NCBI RefSeq assembly: GCF_024346055.1
Contig: NZ_JAGQCH010000008.1
Location: forward strand, 1-64,000
Reading direction: 5' to 3'
Length of the DNA: 64,000 nucleotides
Source of the DNA: Cyanobium sp. Cruz CV13-4-11
GTDB taxonomy: Bacteria; Cyanobacteriota; Cyanobacteriia; PCC-6307; Cyanobiaceae
Shown: positions 1-8,700 of the stretch, piece by piece
Layout of the letters: each line of letters opens with the position of its first letter
Numbering within the stretch: position 1 is the first letter of the stretch
The notes under the pieces: model-generated
Database searches by the model: none
The model's input: the letters and a program-made list of their open reading frames with translations, nothing else
Told to the model about the DNA's origin: nothing
Program-made: the position numbers and the translations under genes

Positions 1-69
1 TGGATCATGATCTCGATACAGGATGGCTATCGCGATCCCAAGGAAGCGGCTGATAACTGGCATTTGTAA
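1..69 (+). CDS. C-terminal end of a protein truncated by the window edge
   Basis: The reading frame is open from base 1 and ends at a TAA at 67-69, giving 22 residues ending in KEAADNWHL. The tail (DPKEAADNW) loosely recalls the C-terminus of periplasmic substrate-binding proteins of betaine-type ABC transporters, but 22 residues cannot support an assignment. It is reported because the frame enters from the left edge; it could also be chance. Confidence 0.25.
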   Translation, partial: WIMISIQDGYRDPKEAADNWHL

Positions 70-629
70 ACTATAGCGTCAAACCGGCAAGTTGCCAAAG
101 AGTGCGAGACGGCGATCTCGTGTGCAAACCCTTGTCTTAGGCTCCGTATAACGCTGAATGGACGGATCCGCATAAGAAGTGCCTCGGCCCCGTTTTTGCC
201 GCCTATCACCACGGCTGAAGACTGGCAAGGTGGCAGATCCCTGTTGTGGCAATGGATTTCATAATACCCTGGCAAGACCCTGTCGCCATAGACGGATCCG
301 CCTATAACCGGTCGCCGTGATACAAAAGCCTGTTCCCGCGCCCCGAGCCCAGCCACTTGACATGGGCTAATAAGACCGGGATATCTTCATTTCGGGATTA
401 TACTCATTTGGCAGGCTAAGGCTATTGAAGTCTTTGCGCACCTTCCTAGTAAGTTTGGTCATTGAAAATGCAAGCTTGCGCACTTGCAACACATTAAACG
501 TGATTGCAGCTCATCACCAAGCGATTGGCTGTGATTTTGACTTGCTGATCCTTCGAACGCCCGCCTAAACCGACCTGGAACTCTTGCCCAAAGATGCATG
601 CGATTTTGCGGTCCGTGTTCAGTGCGTGT
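70..629. other. Intergenic stretch without a convincing gene
   Basis: About 560 bases of lower GC content than the rest of the window. A 109-codon minus-strand frame lies at 27-356, but it shows no recognisable motif or hydrophobic pattern and overlaps the CDS end at 1-69, so I do not call it. An 11-bp direct repeat (gacggatccgc) occurs at 161-171 and 291-301. No tRNA or CRISPR structure is visible. Confidence 0.5.
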
Positions 630-1082
630 TTACGGGATTCGTTTCGCATGCTTCAGGATCATCCTGCCCGTTCCCACGTGAAAACCAGCCCGAATGCGCA
701 CCGGACCCTGCACAGGTATTTCTGCGAGATAAAGCAGACCAGCTTCCTCTGCGCACGTCGGAAAAAACGGTGCCCCTGGTTCTGAATGCAGGAAGAAGTC
801 ACCGGACAACATTCTGCACTTGGCGCAGACATTCGCATAGTATTTGCCTTGAAATGTTTTCGAGTAGCTAAGCTGATAAGTTGGCACTCGTTTCTGCACG
901 TATCCAAGCAAGTCTTTAGGAAGAGCAACAACATCTGACAGGACACAAACCTGATCATCTGCGCCCTCTACCGACGGTGCCAAGAATGCCACCACCGGCA
1001 TTCTTTCCCCGCACCTCCAACATCCGATCTTCATTCCGACTATATAAATCGGCGGTGATATTGTCAGAGAGTCGTCATCCAT
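630..1082 (-). CDS. Hypothetical protein with two CxxC pairs
   Basis: A 150-residue protein. An N-terminal CWRCG (residues 22-26) and a second pair CAKC near residue 87 are followed by GDFFLHSEPGAPFFP. This spacing resembles a poorly described bacterial family carrying a split zinc ribbon, which is why I regard the frame as real. A second ATG at 1034 begins right before the first CxxC pair and may be the true start. There is no signal peptide or membrane segment. It stands alone, with no operon partner. Metal binding is inferred from the cysteines; the cellular role is unknown. Confidence 0.6.
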   Translation of the reverse strand: MDDDSLTISPPIYIVGMKIGCWRCGERMPVVAFLAPSVEGADDQVCVLSDVVALPKDLLGYVQKRVPTYQLSYSKTFQGKYYANVCAKCRMLSGDFFLHSEPGAPFFPTCAEEAGLLYLAEIPVQGPVRIRAGFHVGTGRMILKHAKRIP

Positions 1083-1413
1083 GGCGTTCTACTCATAACG
1101 CTGCCCCTGCGTGGCAGGCGGGGAGCCTGCGGTGGCGACGCAGAGACTCGATGGCGGCCTGTCCGCTCGAGGGGCTTGTTCGAAGTGTCACATCAGCGCA
1201 AGTATCTTCCGCAGACCGAGTTAGGCCTTGCCTGTTGCCTTGCGGCGCTCGATTGTATCGAAAGCTCACAAATAGACCTGCGGCTGGTCACTGCGTTTAT
1301 TCCTATGTAAAATCAGGTCCTTAATGGAGTGACTTTTTTAATTGATTCAGGATCAATTCGCTTGTGATTAATTTCTCGAATCAAATCATCTTACACTTCA
1401 AAAGCAAACTGCC
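1083..1413. promoter_or_regulatory. Intergenic region upstream of the 136-aa protein gene
   Basis: No gene is evident in these 331 bases. An A/T-rich element reading tatgtaaaat lies at 1304-1313 and could hold a -10 box for the gene at 1414. A short interrupted inverted repeat, attgat-5 nt-atcaat, lies at 1341-1357 between it and the start codon and could be an operator. Neither has further support. Confidence 0.25.
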
Positions 1414-1824
1414 ATGCCTGTTTACACCCAAAGCACCAGCCTAAATGACAAGGCTTATGACTTACCTAACCAGAACTGGACAGCAGTAGGCCCTGCATTC
1501 AAAGTCACGAAAAAGTTTAACAAAACACCGATTGAATTAGAGTATTCCGGGGAGGTGCTCGCAGCGTCTATTTCAGGCAACGGGGTATCGTTTCAGATCA
1601 GGCTCGATAACAAGGTCCCGTCATTTTTTTCTCAGGGTTCCCTGAAATCGACAGAGCTCCGAGATGAGGTTACAGCCAAGAGCATCTATGTAGGCTTGCC
1701 TGCTGGAAGCTATACCGGGCAGATATATGCGCAGGCACCTAATCCAGGCTCGTCCGCAAAGGGGATTGTGCTCGACCCCGGTGGCTGGGGAGAAAAAGTT
1801 CTTATAACTGAATTCGAAACCTAG
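1414..1824 (+). CDS. Hypothetical 136-aa protein, probably all-beta
   Basis: I do not recognise a family. The protein has no signal peptide and no membrane segment. It is rich in Thr, Ser, Val and Gly with alternating hydrophobic residues, which suggests a beta-sandwich. Its base composition is clearly more A/T-rich than the housekeeping genes and its codon use differs, consistent with acquisition. It starts with MPVYTQSTSL and ends in a TAG; no neighbour lies close enough for an operon. A phage or secreted structural protein is possible but not shown. Confidence 0.55.
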   Translation: MPVYTQSTSLNDKAYDLPNQNWTAVGPAFKVTKKFNKTPIELEYSGEVLAASISGNGVSFQIRLDNKVPSFFSQGSLKSTELRDEVTAKSIYVGLPAGSYTGQIYAQAPNPGSSAKGIVLDPGGWGEKVLITEFET

Positions 1825-2285
1825 GCTTACGTGACCTTTTTTTTCTGAGGCTTAAGCCGCATTGTCAATATGACCTAGTCTCTTAGTAAGTCAATCTTAA
1901 CTTCTGGGTGGGGCGTACACTGTGCGCTCCGCTTCCCATTAAGTAGAATTGAACGATATTATCCAGGTGTGATCATCAGCTGGCCCCGACAGCACTGGGC
2001 TAGCTAAAATCAAAGATCATGGGATGAAGTCGATCATCACCTGTTTGGTTAATCGGTCAATGATTTTTACGATTCTAATAACAGCCACTAAACTAATGGC
2101 CGACAATCTGTATTCATGCGGATGCTGGTCGCCTTCGTCTATCCTTCGAACTTGTACTTAGGTGGTTTCCGTGAACCACGCTCCCAGGCCAGTCCCTTTC
2201 CGTGAACCACCCAGCCGTTTGAGCTTCAAACGCTGAGAGCTCCTCCGGCACCAAGCTTGGGTCCTCGACTCGAGAAACCCTGGCT
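1825..2285. other. Intergenic stretch with repeated GTGAACCAC motifs
   Basis: About 460 bases without a gene. The first part is A/T-rich with an 8-T run near 1840. The last part holds two copies of tttccgtgaaccac, at 2166-2179 and 2197-2210, related to a third copy inside the hairpin at 2286-2309. The first copy is preceded by ggtggtt, so it can also form a short stem. Confidence 0.5.
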
Positions 2286-2309
2286 GTGGTTCACGGACCC
2301 GTGAACCAC
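2286..2309. repeat. Perfect 11-bp inverted repeat next to the subtilase stop codon
   Basis: gtggttcacgg (2286-2296), a 2-nt spacer, then ccgtgaaccac (2299-2309). The hairpin abuts the stop codon of the minus-strand gene at 2310. No T-run follows on the minus strand, so it is not a canonical intrinsic terminator, although it could protect or end the transcript. The 3' arm is a further copy of the gtgaaccac motif found at 2171 and 2202. Confidence 0.6.
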
Positions 2310-4661
2310 TCAGGTCTCCAGCAGCATCTTCGACAGATTCGGCAGGCCCGCCCCCTGGTGGTAGCGGTCCCGTTGCAGGTCGGTGCAGTGCTCCAGCAGG
2401 ATGCGTTTCACCCGGTCGGGATAGCCGATGAATTCGGTGCGCACCGAGAGGAAGGCGGCCAGCAGGCCGGAGATGTGGGGTGCCGCCATGCTGGTGCCGG
2501 AGAGCGCCACATAGAGCTCATCGAGGCTCTTGCCCTTGTCGCGGCTGGGGGTGCGTTTGGGGTCGCTGCTGCTCCTGCACGAAAGGATCCGCTCCCCGGG
2601 GCCCACCACGTCGGGCTTGAGGCGGCCATCGGCGGTGGGGCCCCGCGAGGAGAAGTAGGAGGTGCCATAGCGGTGCGGCAGGGTCGGGTGTACCGAGCCC
2701 ACGGCGATCGCCTCCTCCAGGTTGGCCGGATCGCCGATCGACAGATCGAACGAGCGGGTGGCGCTGAAGCCGTCAACCACGATGTCGCCGCTGCCTTCGT
2801 TGCCCGCCGCCAGCACCACCAGCACCCCCTGGCGCACCAGCCGCAGCAGGGAGGCGCACAGGGGGGAATCGCCGCAGCCGAAGCTGGCCGCATCGAACGG
2901 TCCCCCCAGGCTCAGGTTCACCCCCTGGATCGCCAGGCGCCGTCCCTCCTGGTTCTGCCTCCAGATGTGGTCGATCGCCTTGATGATCCAGGCGTCGTAG
3001 CCGCCGCCATTGTCGGCCAGCACCTTGTAGCTGACGATCCGGGCCCGGGGGGCCATCGCCAACAGGTCGGGGCCGCCCTCGCCGCCCACCGACAGCAGCC
3101 CGCCGGCGATGATCCCCGCCACGTGGGTGCCGTGGCCGTTGGCGTCGTTGCCGCTCCCCGGCTTCACCGGCCCCCGCTCCGTGCAGTCCCACTCGGCGGC
3201 GATCGTTCCGTCCGGGGCAAGGCTTGCGTTGTGGAAGTGGGGGTGCTGCCGGTCGATGCCGGTGTCGAGCACGGCCCAGGTGATGCCCTGGCCGCAGGCG
3301 TTGTAGCCCAGCTGGGCGGTGCGGGCCTGCACCGTGTGGATCGAATCGATCATCAGCGCCTTCTTGCGGCTGTTGCTGAACATCCGGTACACCGCCGGTG
3401 AACTGGCGCCGTACTGGCGGCTCATCGCCCCCGCCAGCGTCTCCACCTCGGCGCGGGTCAGGTTCACCGCCACGTAGCGATCCAGCTGGTCCTCCAGGTA
3501 CACCGTCTCGGCGGTGATCGGACCCTGCAGCACATGCGCCCGGATCCACTCCAGCACCGCCTGCCGCGCCTTCTGCAGCGAATCGCCCCCCTCGCCTGCC
3601 CCCGCGGCGCGATCCGCCAGCTCGATCAGCACCGGCACGCGGGCGGTGGCCTCCACATCCAGCGCATCGGCCAGGCTGCGGGCCACCGTCATCGGGCTCA
3701 CAGGCTGGAAGCGGGAGCGGTCCAGCGCCGCCATCACCGTCGCCTGGGTCGTCTGGCGCGACAGATAGCGGCTGGCGGAATGGGCCTTGCTGGGCGGCCA
3801 CACCACCCCCATCACCCGTTCATCGACGATCTTCGGCTTGCCGGCGGCGCTGTATTCATCGGCCAGGCTCTGGTCGAGGCAGACGATGTCGCCGTCCTGG
3901 GCGATGTTCACCCAGCGCTTCACACCGGCCGGGATCGGCAGCGTCTTGCCGTGCCATTGCTGCAGCACGTCGGTCACCTGGGGCAGCCCCAGCGGCGAGC
4001 CGATCGTCACGTACAGATCCACCTCCACGGCGGCGCCCAGCTCCATCAGCGCCTGGTAGGTCACCATGCTCCCCTGGCTGTGGCCGACCACCACGAAGGG
4101 GCCCCCGCCGGTGCTGACCCGGTCCTTCACCGTCTGCACCATCCGCTGCCGCTTCGTCTTGTTGAACAGGAAATCGTTCACATCCGCCATGAACGCCTGG
4201 GTGAACATCGCCGTCACCGGACTCCACAGCCCCTTCGCCTCCACTGAGCGCGCCGCCGGGCCCCCCATCGGTGCCCCCCGCTGGGCCGCCGTCCGGGCGG
4301 CCGCCTCCAGCTGCGCCGTCAGCGCGTCCACGAACGCCTGCGACGCTTCCGGCGCATCGCTGTCCTGGATCGAGGCGGCCAGCAGCGCCTCCGCGCCCGG
4401 CTGCAGCGTCGCCCGGTCCTCGCCGATCGCCCGGGTGGAGAACCCCGCCGTCTCCGGGTAGCGCTCCCGGTCGACCCAGTAGGCCATGCGGGTGCGCTCC
4501 CCCTGGTCGGCGCCGAACAGGGCCCGGTCCCACTCCGAGCGCAGCACCCCCTCGGGGGGCATGTTGGAGATCCCGTGGCAGTAGATCACCGTGCGGGCCT
4601 GCCCCCGCGCGATCGGGGCGCTGGCGCTGCCGGCGGCGGCGGCTTTTTTCGGGGCGGTCAT
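2310..4661 (-). CDS. Fusion of an alpha/beta-hydrolase-like domain with a subtilisin (S8) protease
   Basis: 783 residues from the ATG at 4661; an upstream ATG at 4721 would add 20 residues (MARRCPDW) but runs close to the divergent gene, so I prefer 4661. Counting from 4721, residues 40-280 look like an alpha/beta hydrolase: a strand ending VIYCHG and a GHSQG nucleophile elbow with Ser215. After a linker of about 180 residues comes a complete S8 domain: Asp486 in VLDTGID, His530 in NGHGTHVAG, oxyanion Asn641 in AAGNEG and Ser744 in SGTSMAAPH. No signal peptide or membrane segment is seen, so a cytoplasmic or non-classically exported enzyme is likely. It is monocistronic. The substrate and the purpose of joining an esterase-like fold to a protease are unknown. 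Confidence 0.85.
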   Translation of the reverse strand: MTAPKKAAAAGSASAPIARGQARTVIYCHGISNMPPEGVLRSEWDRALFGADQGERTRMAYWVDRERYPETAGFSTRAIGEDRATLQPGAEALLAASIQDSDAPEASQAFVDALTAQLEAAARTAAQRGAPMGGPAARSVEAKGLWSPVTAMFTQAFMADVNDFLFNKTKRQRMVQTVKDRVSTGGGPFVVVGHSQGSMVTYQALMELGAAVEVDLYVTIGSPLGLPQVTDVLQQWHGKTLPIPAGVKRWVNIAQDGDIVCLDQSLADEYSAAGKPKIVDERVMGVVWPPSKAHSASRYLSRQTTQATVMAALDRSRFQPVSPMTVARSLADALDVEATARVPVLIELADRAAGAGEGGDSLQKARQAVLEWIRAHVLQGPITAETVYLEDQLDRYVAVNLTRAEVETLAGAMSRQYGASSPAVYRMFSNSRKKALMIDSIHTVQARTAQLGYNACGQGITWAVLDTGIDRQHPHFHNASLAPDGTIAAEWDCTERGPVKPGSGNDANGHGTHVAGIIAGGLLSVGGEGGPDLLAMAPRARIVSYKVLADNGGGYDAWIIKAIDHIWRQNQEGRRLAIQGVNLSLGGPFDAASFGCGDSPLCASLLRLVRQGVLVVLAAGNEGSGDIVVDGFSATRSFDLSIGDPANLEEAIAVGSVHPTLPHRYGTSYFSSRGPTADGRLKPDVVGPGERILSCRSSSDPKRTPSRDKGKSLDELYVALSGTSMAAPHISGLLAAFLSVRTEFIGYPDRVKRILLEHCTDLQRDRYHQGAGLPNLSKMLLET

Positions 4662-4763
4662 GGTGGCGCACAAGAAGGGAACCCATCTCCGCCTTAGCCA
4701 GTCCGGACATCGCCGGGCCATGGCCCGCCGCCGGTGTCATCGTTCTTGAGCCCGCCCCCGCCC

Positions 4764-5489
4764 ATGGCCCTGCTCCTCACCGTTCTGGCCCTGGCGCTGG
4801 TGCTGGATCTCCTGGTGCTGGTGGTGCTGCTGCCTTCGCTGCTGATCCGCCTGTTGCTGGTGCCGCTGTATCCGGAGGTGGTGTGGTGCGGCCGGGGCCG
4901 GCAGAAGACGCTGGCCCTCACCATCGACGACGGACCCAGCGGCCCCGGTTCGGAGGCCCTGCTGGCCCTGCTGCGGGATCTGGAGGTGCCGGCAACCTTC
5001 TTCCTGATCGGCTCCCACCTCGAGCGCGACCACCGCTTCGCCCGCCGGGCCCTGCAGCAGGGTCACGACCTCGGCAACCACCTCTGGCGCGATCAGCGCT
5101 CCGCCGCCCTGCCGCCGCAGCCCTTCCAGCAGCAACTCGTTGAAACCGAACGGGCGATCGCCCGTGCCGCCGCCCCCGCCCGGCTGCACTGGCGCTGGTT
5201 CCGCCCCGGCGGCGGCTGGTTCCACCGGACCATGCTCGACGCCCTCGCGGCCCGCTCCTACCGCCTGGTGCTGGGGTCGATCTTTCCCTGGGATACCCTG
5301 CGGCCGCCCCTGTGGTTCGTGCGCCTGTTCGTGCGTCTCAATGCCCATCCCGGCGGCATCCTGGTGCTGCACGACACCCCGGACCTCAGCGGCCGCACTC
5401 TGGAAACGCTTCGCCTCATCGTTCCCGACCTGCGCCGCCGCGGCTACTGCTTTGTGCCCCTGCAGGAGCTGCTCGCTACGGCCCCCTGA
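4764..5489 (+). CDS. Membrane-anchored polysaccharide deacetylase (NodB domain)
   Basis: 241 residues from the ATG at 4764; an in-frame ATG at 4734 would add MSSFLSPPPP, which interrupts the hydrophobic N-terminus, so the later start is favoured. Residues 1-35 form a long Leu/Val-rich signal anchor. The carbohydrate esterase 4 core follows: TIDDGPS (catalytic base and metal Asp), GNHLW in place of the usual HSxxH metal motif, FRPGGGWF (RPPGG-like) and LVLHDTPD. It probably removes N- or O-acetyl groups from a cell-envelope polysaccharide or peptidoglycan at the outer face of the inner membrane. The weakened metal motif leaves activity uncertain. lpxD begins 37 bp downstream, so co-transcription is plausible. 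Confidence 0.8.
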   Translation: MALLLTVLALALVLDLLVLVVLLPSLLIRLLLVPLYPEVVWCGRGRQKTLALTIDDGPSGPGSEALLALLRDLEVPATFFLIGSHLERDHRFARRALQQGHDLGNHLWRDQRSAALPPQPFQQQLVETERAIARAAAPARLHWRWFRPGGGWFHRTMLDALAARSYRLVLGSIFPWDTLRPPLWFVRLFVRLNAHPGGILVLHDTPDLSGRTLETLRLIVPDLRRRGYCFVPLQELLATAP

Positions 5490-5526
5490 GTGGGGCCTAC
5501 GATCCGGGCCGTCCGCCCCCTGGGGA

Positions 5527-6555
5527 ATGCGCTTCAGCAGCCTGCTCACCCGGATCGGCGCCGTGCAGGACGGCAGCCCCCGGCACCTGGCAGGGGATCC
5601 GGAGATTGCGGGTGCCGAAGCGCTCGATCGCGCCGGCCCCGCCCAGCTGGCCTTCCTTGAGCCCGGCAATGCCCTGGCCGCCGCCCTTTCCGCCAGCGGC
5701 GCCGCCGCCCTGCTGCTGCCCCTCGACGAAGAGCTGCAGCAGCTGGCCACCGAGCGGGGCCTGGCCTGGGTGGCCCTCGCCAATCCCCGGCTCGGCTTCG
5801 CCGAGGCCCTCGCCGCCCTGCATCCGCCCACCCCGAAACCCCCGGGGATCCACGCCAGCGCCGTGGTCGACCCCAGCTCCAGCGTCGCCGCCGAGGTGCA
5901 TGTGGGCGCCCACGTCGTGATCGGCGCCGGTTGCATCGTGGCCGCCGGCTGCGTGCTCCATCCCGGCGTTGTGCTCTATGACGACGTGCAGCTCGGCGAG
6001 GGCTGCGAGGTCCACGCCCAGGCGGTGCTCCACCCCGGCAGCCGCCTGGGGGCCGGGTGCGTCGTCCAGTCGCAGGCGGTGATCGGCGCCGAGGGTTTCG
6101 GCTTCGTGCCCACCGCTTCGGGGTGGGTGAAGATGCCCCAGACCGGCCGGGTGGTGCTGGAAGACGGCGTTGAGGTGGGCTGCGGCTCCACCATCGACCG
6201 CCCCAGCGTCGGCGAGACCCGCATCGGCGCCGGCACCAAGATCGACAACCTGGTGCACGTCGGCCATGGCGTGGTCACGGGGAAAGGCTGTGCCCTGGCC
6301 GCCCAGGTGGGCATCGCCGGTGGTGCCGTGCTCGGCAACGGTGTGATTCTCGCCGGCCAGGTGGGCGTGGCCAACCGGGCCGTGATCGGCGATCGGGCCA
6401 TCGCCTCCTCCAAGTCCGGCATCCATGGCGAGATCGCCGCCGGTGAGGTTGTCAGCGGCTACCCCGCCATCCCCAACCGGCTCTGGCTGCGCTGCTCCGC
6501 CGTCTTCAACAAGCTGCCCGAGATGGCCCGCACCCTGCGCCAGCTGCAGAAGTAG
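5527..6555 (+). CDS. lpxD: UDP-3-O-acyl-glucosamine N-acyltransferase LpxD
   Basis: 342 residues, the usual LpxD length, from the ATG at 5527 (MRFSSLL). The N-terminal uridine-binding domain is followed from about residue 105 by left-handed beta-helix hexapeptide repeats ([20 protein letters not shown] and many more). LpxD transfers a 3-hydroxyacyl chain from acyl carrier protein to UDP-acylglucosamine in lipid A synthesis. The segment AEGFGFVP followed by IPQTG-like MPQTG and NLVHVGHGV, carrying the catalytic His region, is typical. It sits between the deacetylase and leuB in a tight same-strand run (29 bp to leuB). Confidence 0.92.
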   Translation: MRFSSLLTRIGAVQDGSPRHLAGDPEIAGAEALDRAGPAQLAFLEPGNALAAALSASGAAALLLPLDEELQQLATERGLAWVALANPRLGFAEALAALHPPTPKPPGIHASAVVDPSSSVAAEVHVGAHVVIGAGCIVAAGCVLHPGVVLYDDVQLGEGCEVHAQAVLHPGSRLGAGCVVQSQAVIGAEGFGFVPTASGWVKMPQTGRVVLEDGVEVGCGSTIDRPSVGETRIGAGTKIDNLVHVGHGVVTGKGCALAAQVGIAGGAVLGNGVILAGQVGVANRAVIGDRAIASSKSGIHGEIAAGEVVSGYPAIPNRLWLRCSAVFNKLPEMARTLRQLQK

Positions 6556-6584
6556 CCTCGCCTGCTGCCCGGCCCCCCTTCGCG

Positions 6585-7667
6585 ATGACCAGCTACAGGA
6601 TCACCCTGCTTGCGGGGGACGGCATCGGTCCGGAGATCACCGCGGTGGCCCGCACCCTGCTGGAGGCGGTGAGTGGCCGCCATGGCTTCAGCCTCCAGTT
6701 CGATCCCCAGCCCGTCGGCGGCGCCGCCATCGACGCCAGCGGTGAGCCCCTGCCCGCCACCACCCTGGAGGCCTGCCGGGCGGCCGATGCGGTGCTGCTC
6801 GCCGCCATCGGTGCCCCCCGCTTCGATGCCCTGCCCCGGGAGCTGCGCCCCGAGAGCGGCCTGCTGGCCCTGCGCTCCGGCCTGGGGCTGTTCGCCAACC
6901 TGCGGCCCGTGAAGATCATCCCGGCCCTGGCCGGTGCCAGCAGCCTGCGCCCCGAGGTGATCGAAGGGGTGGATCTGCTGGTGGTGCGCGAGCTCATCGG
7001 CGGCATCTACTTCGGCACCCCCAAGGGGCGCATCGCGGTGGATGGCGGCGTGCGGGCCTTCAACACGATGGTTTACACCGATCACGAGGTCGACCGCATC
7101 GCCCGGGTGGGCTTCCGCCTGGCGGCGGGCCGCCGCGGCCGCCTCTGCTCGGTCGACAAGGCCAACGTGCTCGATGTGAGCCAGCTGTGGCGCGACCGGG
7201 TGGAGGCGATCCATGCCGAGTTCCCCGCGGTCGAGCTCAGCCACATGTACGTCGATAACGCCGCCATGCAGCTGGTGCGCGAGCCGCGCCAGTTCGACGT
7301 GATCCTCACCAGCAATCTCTTCGGCGACATCCTCTCGGACGAGGCCGCCATGCTCACCGGCTCAATCGGCATGCTTCCCTCGGCCTCCCTCGGCTCAGGC
7401 GGCCCCGGCCTGTTCGAGCCGGTGCACGGCTCTGCCCCCGACATCGCCGGCCAGGACAAGGCCAACCCGATCGCCATGGTGCTGTCGGCCGCCATGCTGC
7501 TGCGGGTGGGCCTGCAGCAGGAGGCCGCCGCCGCCGACCTCGAGACCGCCGTCGACCGCGTTCTGGCCGCGGGCTACCGCACCGGCGACCTGCTCATGGG
7601 CGAAGGCTGCAGCCGGGTGGGCTGCCAGGCGATGGGCGAGCAGTTGCTGGCGGCCCTGCCGGGCTGA
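6585..7667 (+). CDS. leuB: 3-isopropylmalate dehydrogenase LeuB
   Basis: 360 residues, full length. The protein opens with ITLLAGDGIGPEI, the beta-decarboxylating dehydrogenase signature. It contains the substrate arginines (LRSGLGLFANLRPVK), a catalytic Lys in SVDKANVLD, and the metal Asp in LFGDILSDEAAML. The C-terminal GSAPDIAGQDKANP binds NAD. It oxidises and decarboxylates 3-isopropylmalate in leucine biosynthesis. Neighbouring lpxD and prk are unrelated pathways, so any co-transcription is probably incidental. Confidence 0.95.
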   Translation: MTSYRITLLAGDGIGPEITAVARTLLEAVSGRHGFSLQFDPQPVGGAAIDASGEPLPATTLEACRAADAVLLAAIGAPRFDALPRELRPESGLLALRSGLGLFANLRPVKIIPALAGASSLRPEVIEGVDLLVVRELIGGIYFGTPKGRIAVDGGVRAFNTMVYTDHEVDRIARVGFRLAAGRRGRLCSVDKANVLDVSQLWRDRVEAIHAEFPAVELSHMYVDNAAMQLVREPRQFDVILTSNLFGDILSDEAAMLTGSIGMLPSASLGSGGPGLFEPVHGSAPDIAGQDKANPIAMVLSAAMLLRVGLQQEAAAADLETAVDRVLAAGYRTGDLLMGEGCSRVGCQAMGEQLLAALPG

Positions 7668-7745
7668 ACGCCCCTCAGGTAACGGCTGCGGGGGGTGCCG
7701 ACCGGCGACCTGCCAAACTCACAGCCTCTCAATCCCCCTGCGTCG

Positions 7746-8648
7746 ATGTCGAAGCGTCACCCGGTCGTGGCAGTCACCGGTTCCTCCGGAGCGGGAACCA
7801 GCACCGTGAAACGGGCCTTCGAGCACATTTTTTCCCGCGAAGGCATCATCCCGGCGGTGGTGGAAGGCGACAGCTTCCACCGCTTCGAGCGCGGCCCGAT
7901 GAAGCAGGCGATGGTCGAGGCCCAGGCCCGCGGCGAAAACTTCTCCCACTTCGGCCCCGAGGCCAACATCTTCGACAAGCTCGAAGAGCTGTTCCGCACC
8001 TACAGCGAAACCGGCAGTGGCGAACGCCGCTACTACCTCCACTCGGTGGAGGAGGCCGCTGAGCACAACGCCCGCCTGGGCACCAGCCTGGAGCCCGGCC
8101 AGTTCACCCCCTGGGAACCCATCCCCTCCAGCACCCAGCTCCTCTTCTATGAAGGCCTGCACGGCGGTGTGGTGGGCGACGGCTATGACGTGGCCGCGAT
8201 GGTGGATCTGCTGATCGGCGTGGTGCCGATCGCCAACCTGGAATGGATCCAGAAGATCTCCCGCGACAACGCCGAGCGGGGCTACTCGGCCGAAGCGATC
8301 GTCGACACGATCCTGCGCCGCATGCCCGACTACATCAACCACATCTGCCCCCAGTTCAGCCTCACCGACATCAACTTCCAGCGGGTGCCCACGGTGGACA
8401 CCTCCAACCCGTTCATCTGCCGCAACATCCCCACCCCTGACGAGAGCTTCGTCATCATTCATTTCCGCAAGGGCGCCCGGGAGAAGTGGGGCATCGACTT
8501 CTCCTACCTGCTGCGCATGATCAACGACTCCTTCATGTCGAGCCCCACCAGCATCGTGGTGAACGGCGGCAAGATGGGCTTCGCGATGGAGATCATCCTC
8601 ACTCCGATCATCCACAAGATGATTGAGGAGCAGAAGAAACTCAGCTGA
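7746..8648 (+). CDS. prk: Phosphoribulokinase, class I (proteobacterial-type)
   Basis: 300 residues from the ATG at 7746 (MSKRHPVVAVTGSSGAGTS). The P-loop GSSGAGTST, the EGDSFHRF and NFSHFGPEAN segments, FYEGLHGG, and LEWIQKI match the short octameric PRK of purple bacteria rather than the roughly 330-residue class II enzyme of plants and most cyanobacteria, whose paired regulatory cysteines are absent from the N-terminus. It phosphorylates ribulose 5-phosphate to the Rubisco substrate. The upstream in-frame extension to 7695 looks untranslated. Two hairpins follow the stop codon. Regulation by CP12 or thioredoxin is not predictable from this sequence. Whether the genome also has a class II PRK is unknown. 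Confidence 0.92.
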   Translation: MSKRHPVVAVTGSSGAGTSTVKRAFEHIFSREGIIPAVVEGDSFHRFERGPMKQAMVEAQARGENFSHFGPEANIFDKLEELFRTYSETGSGERRYYLHSVEEAAEHNARLGTSLEPGQFTPWEPIPSSTQLLFYEGLHGGVVGDGYDVAAMVDLLIGVVPIANLEWIQKISRDNAERGYSAEAIVDTILRRMPDYINHICPQFSLTDINFQRVPTVDTSNPFICRNIPTPDESFVIIHFRKGAREKWGIDFSYLLRMINDSFMSSPTSIVVNGGKMGFAMEIILTPIIHKMIEEQKKLS

Positions 8649-8695
8649 AGATCAGTCTCTTGATCTTCCTTTCGGCCCTAAGATCGCCCGAAAGG
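8647..8695 (+). promoter_or_regulatory. Tandem hairpins between prk and the next gene
   Basis: The first stem pairs gaagatca (8647-8654) with tgatcttc (8661-8668), starting inside the prk stop codon. The second pairs cctttcgg (8668-8675) with ccgaaagg (8688-8695). The 3' arm of the second contains the AAAGGA-type ribosome binding site of the GTG at 8701, so pairing would hide it. No U-run follows either stem, which argues for transcript protection or translational control over termination. Confidence 0.5.
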
Positions 8696-8700
8696 AACCG

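Noticed and set aside
27-356. 109-codon minus-strand frame
   Set aside because: No motif, overlaps the incoming CDS end at 1-69; not enough support.
584-871. Plus-strand frames opposite the two-CxxC protein
   Set aside because: The minus strand has the coherent CxxC pattern; these are shadows.
2286-3401. 371-codon plus-strand open frame opposite the subtilase
   Set aside because: His/Gly/Arg-rich complement of the S8 domain; no motif of its own.
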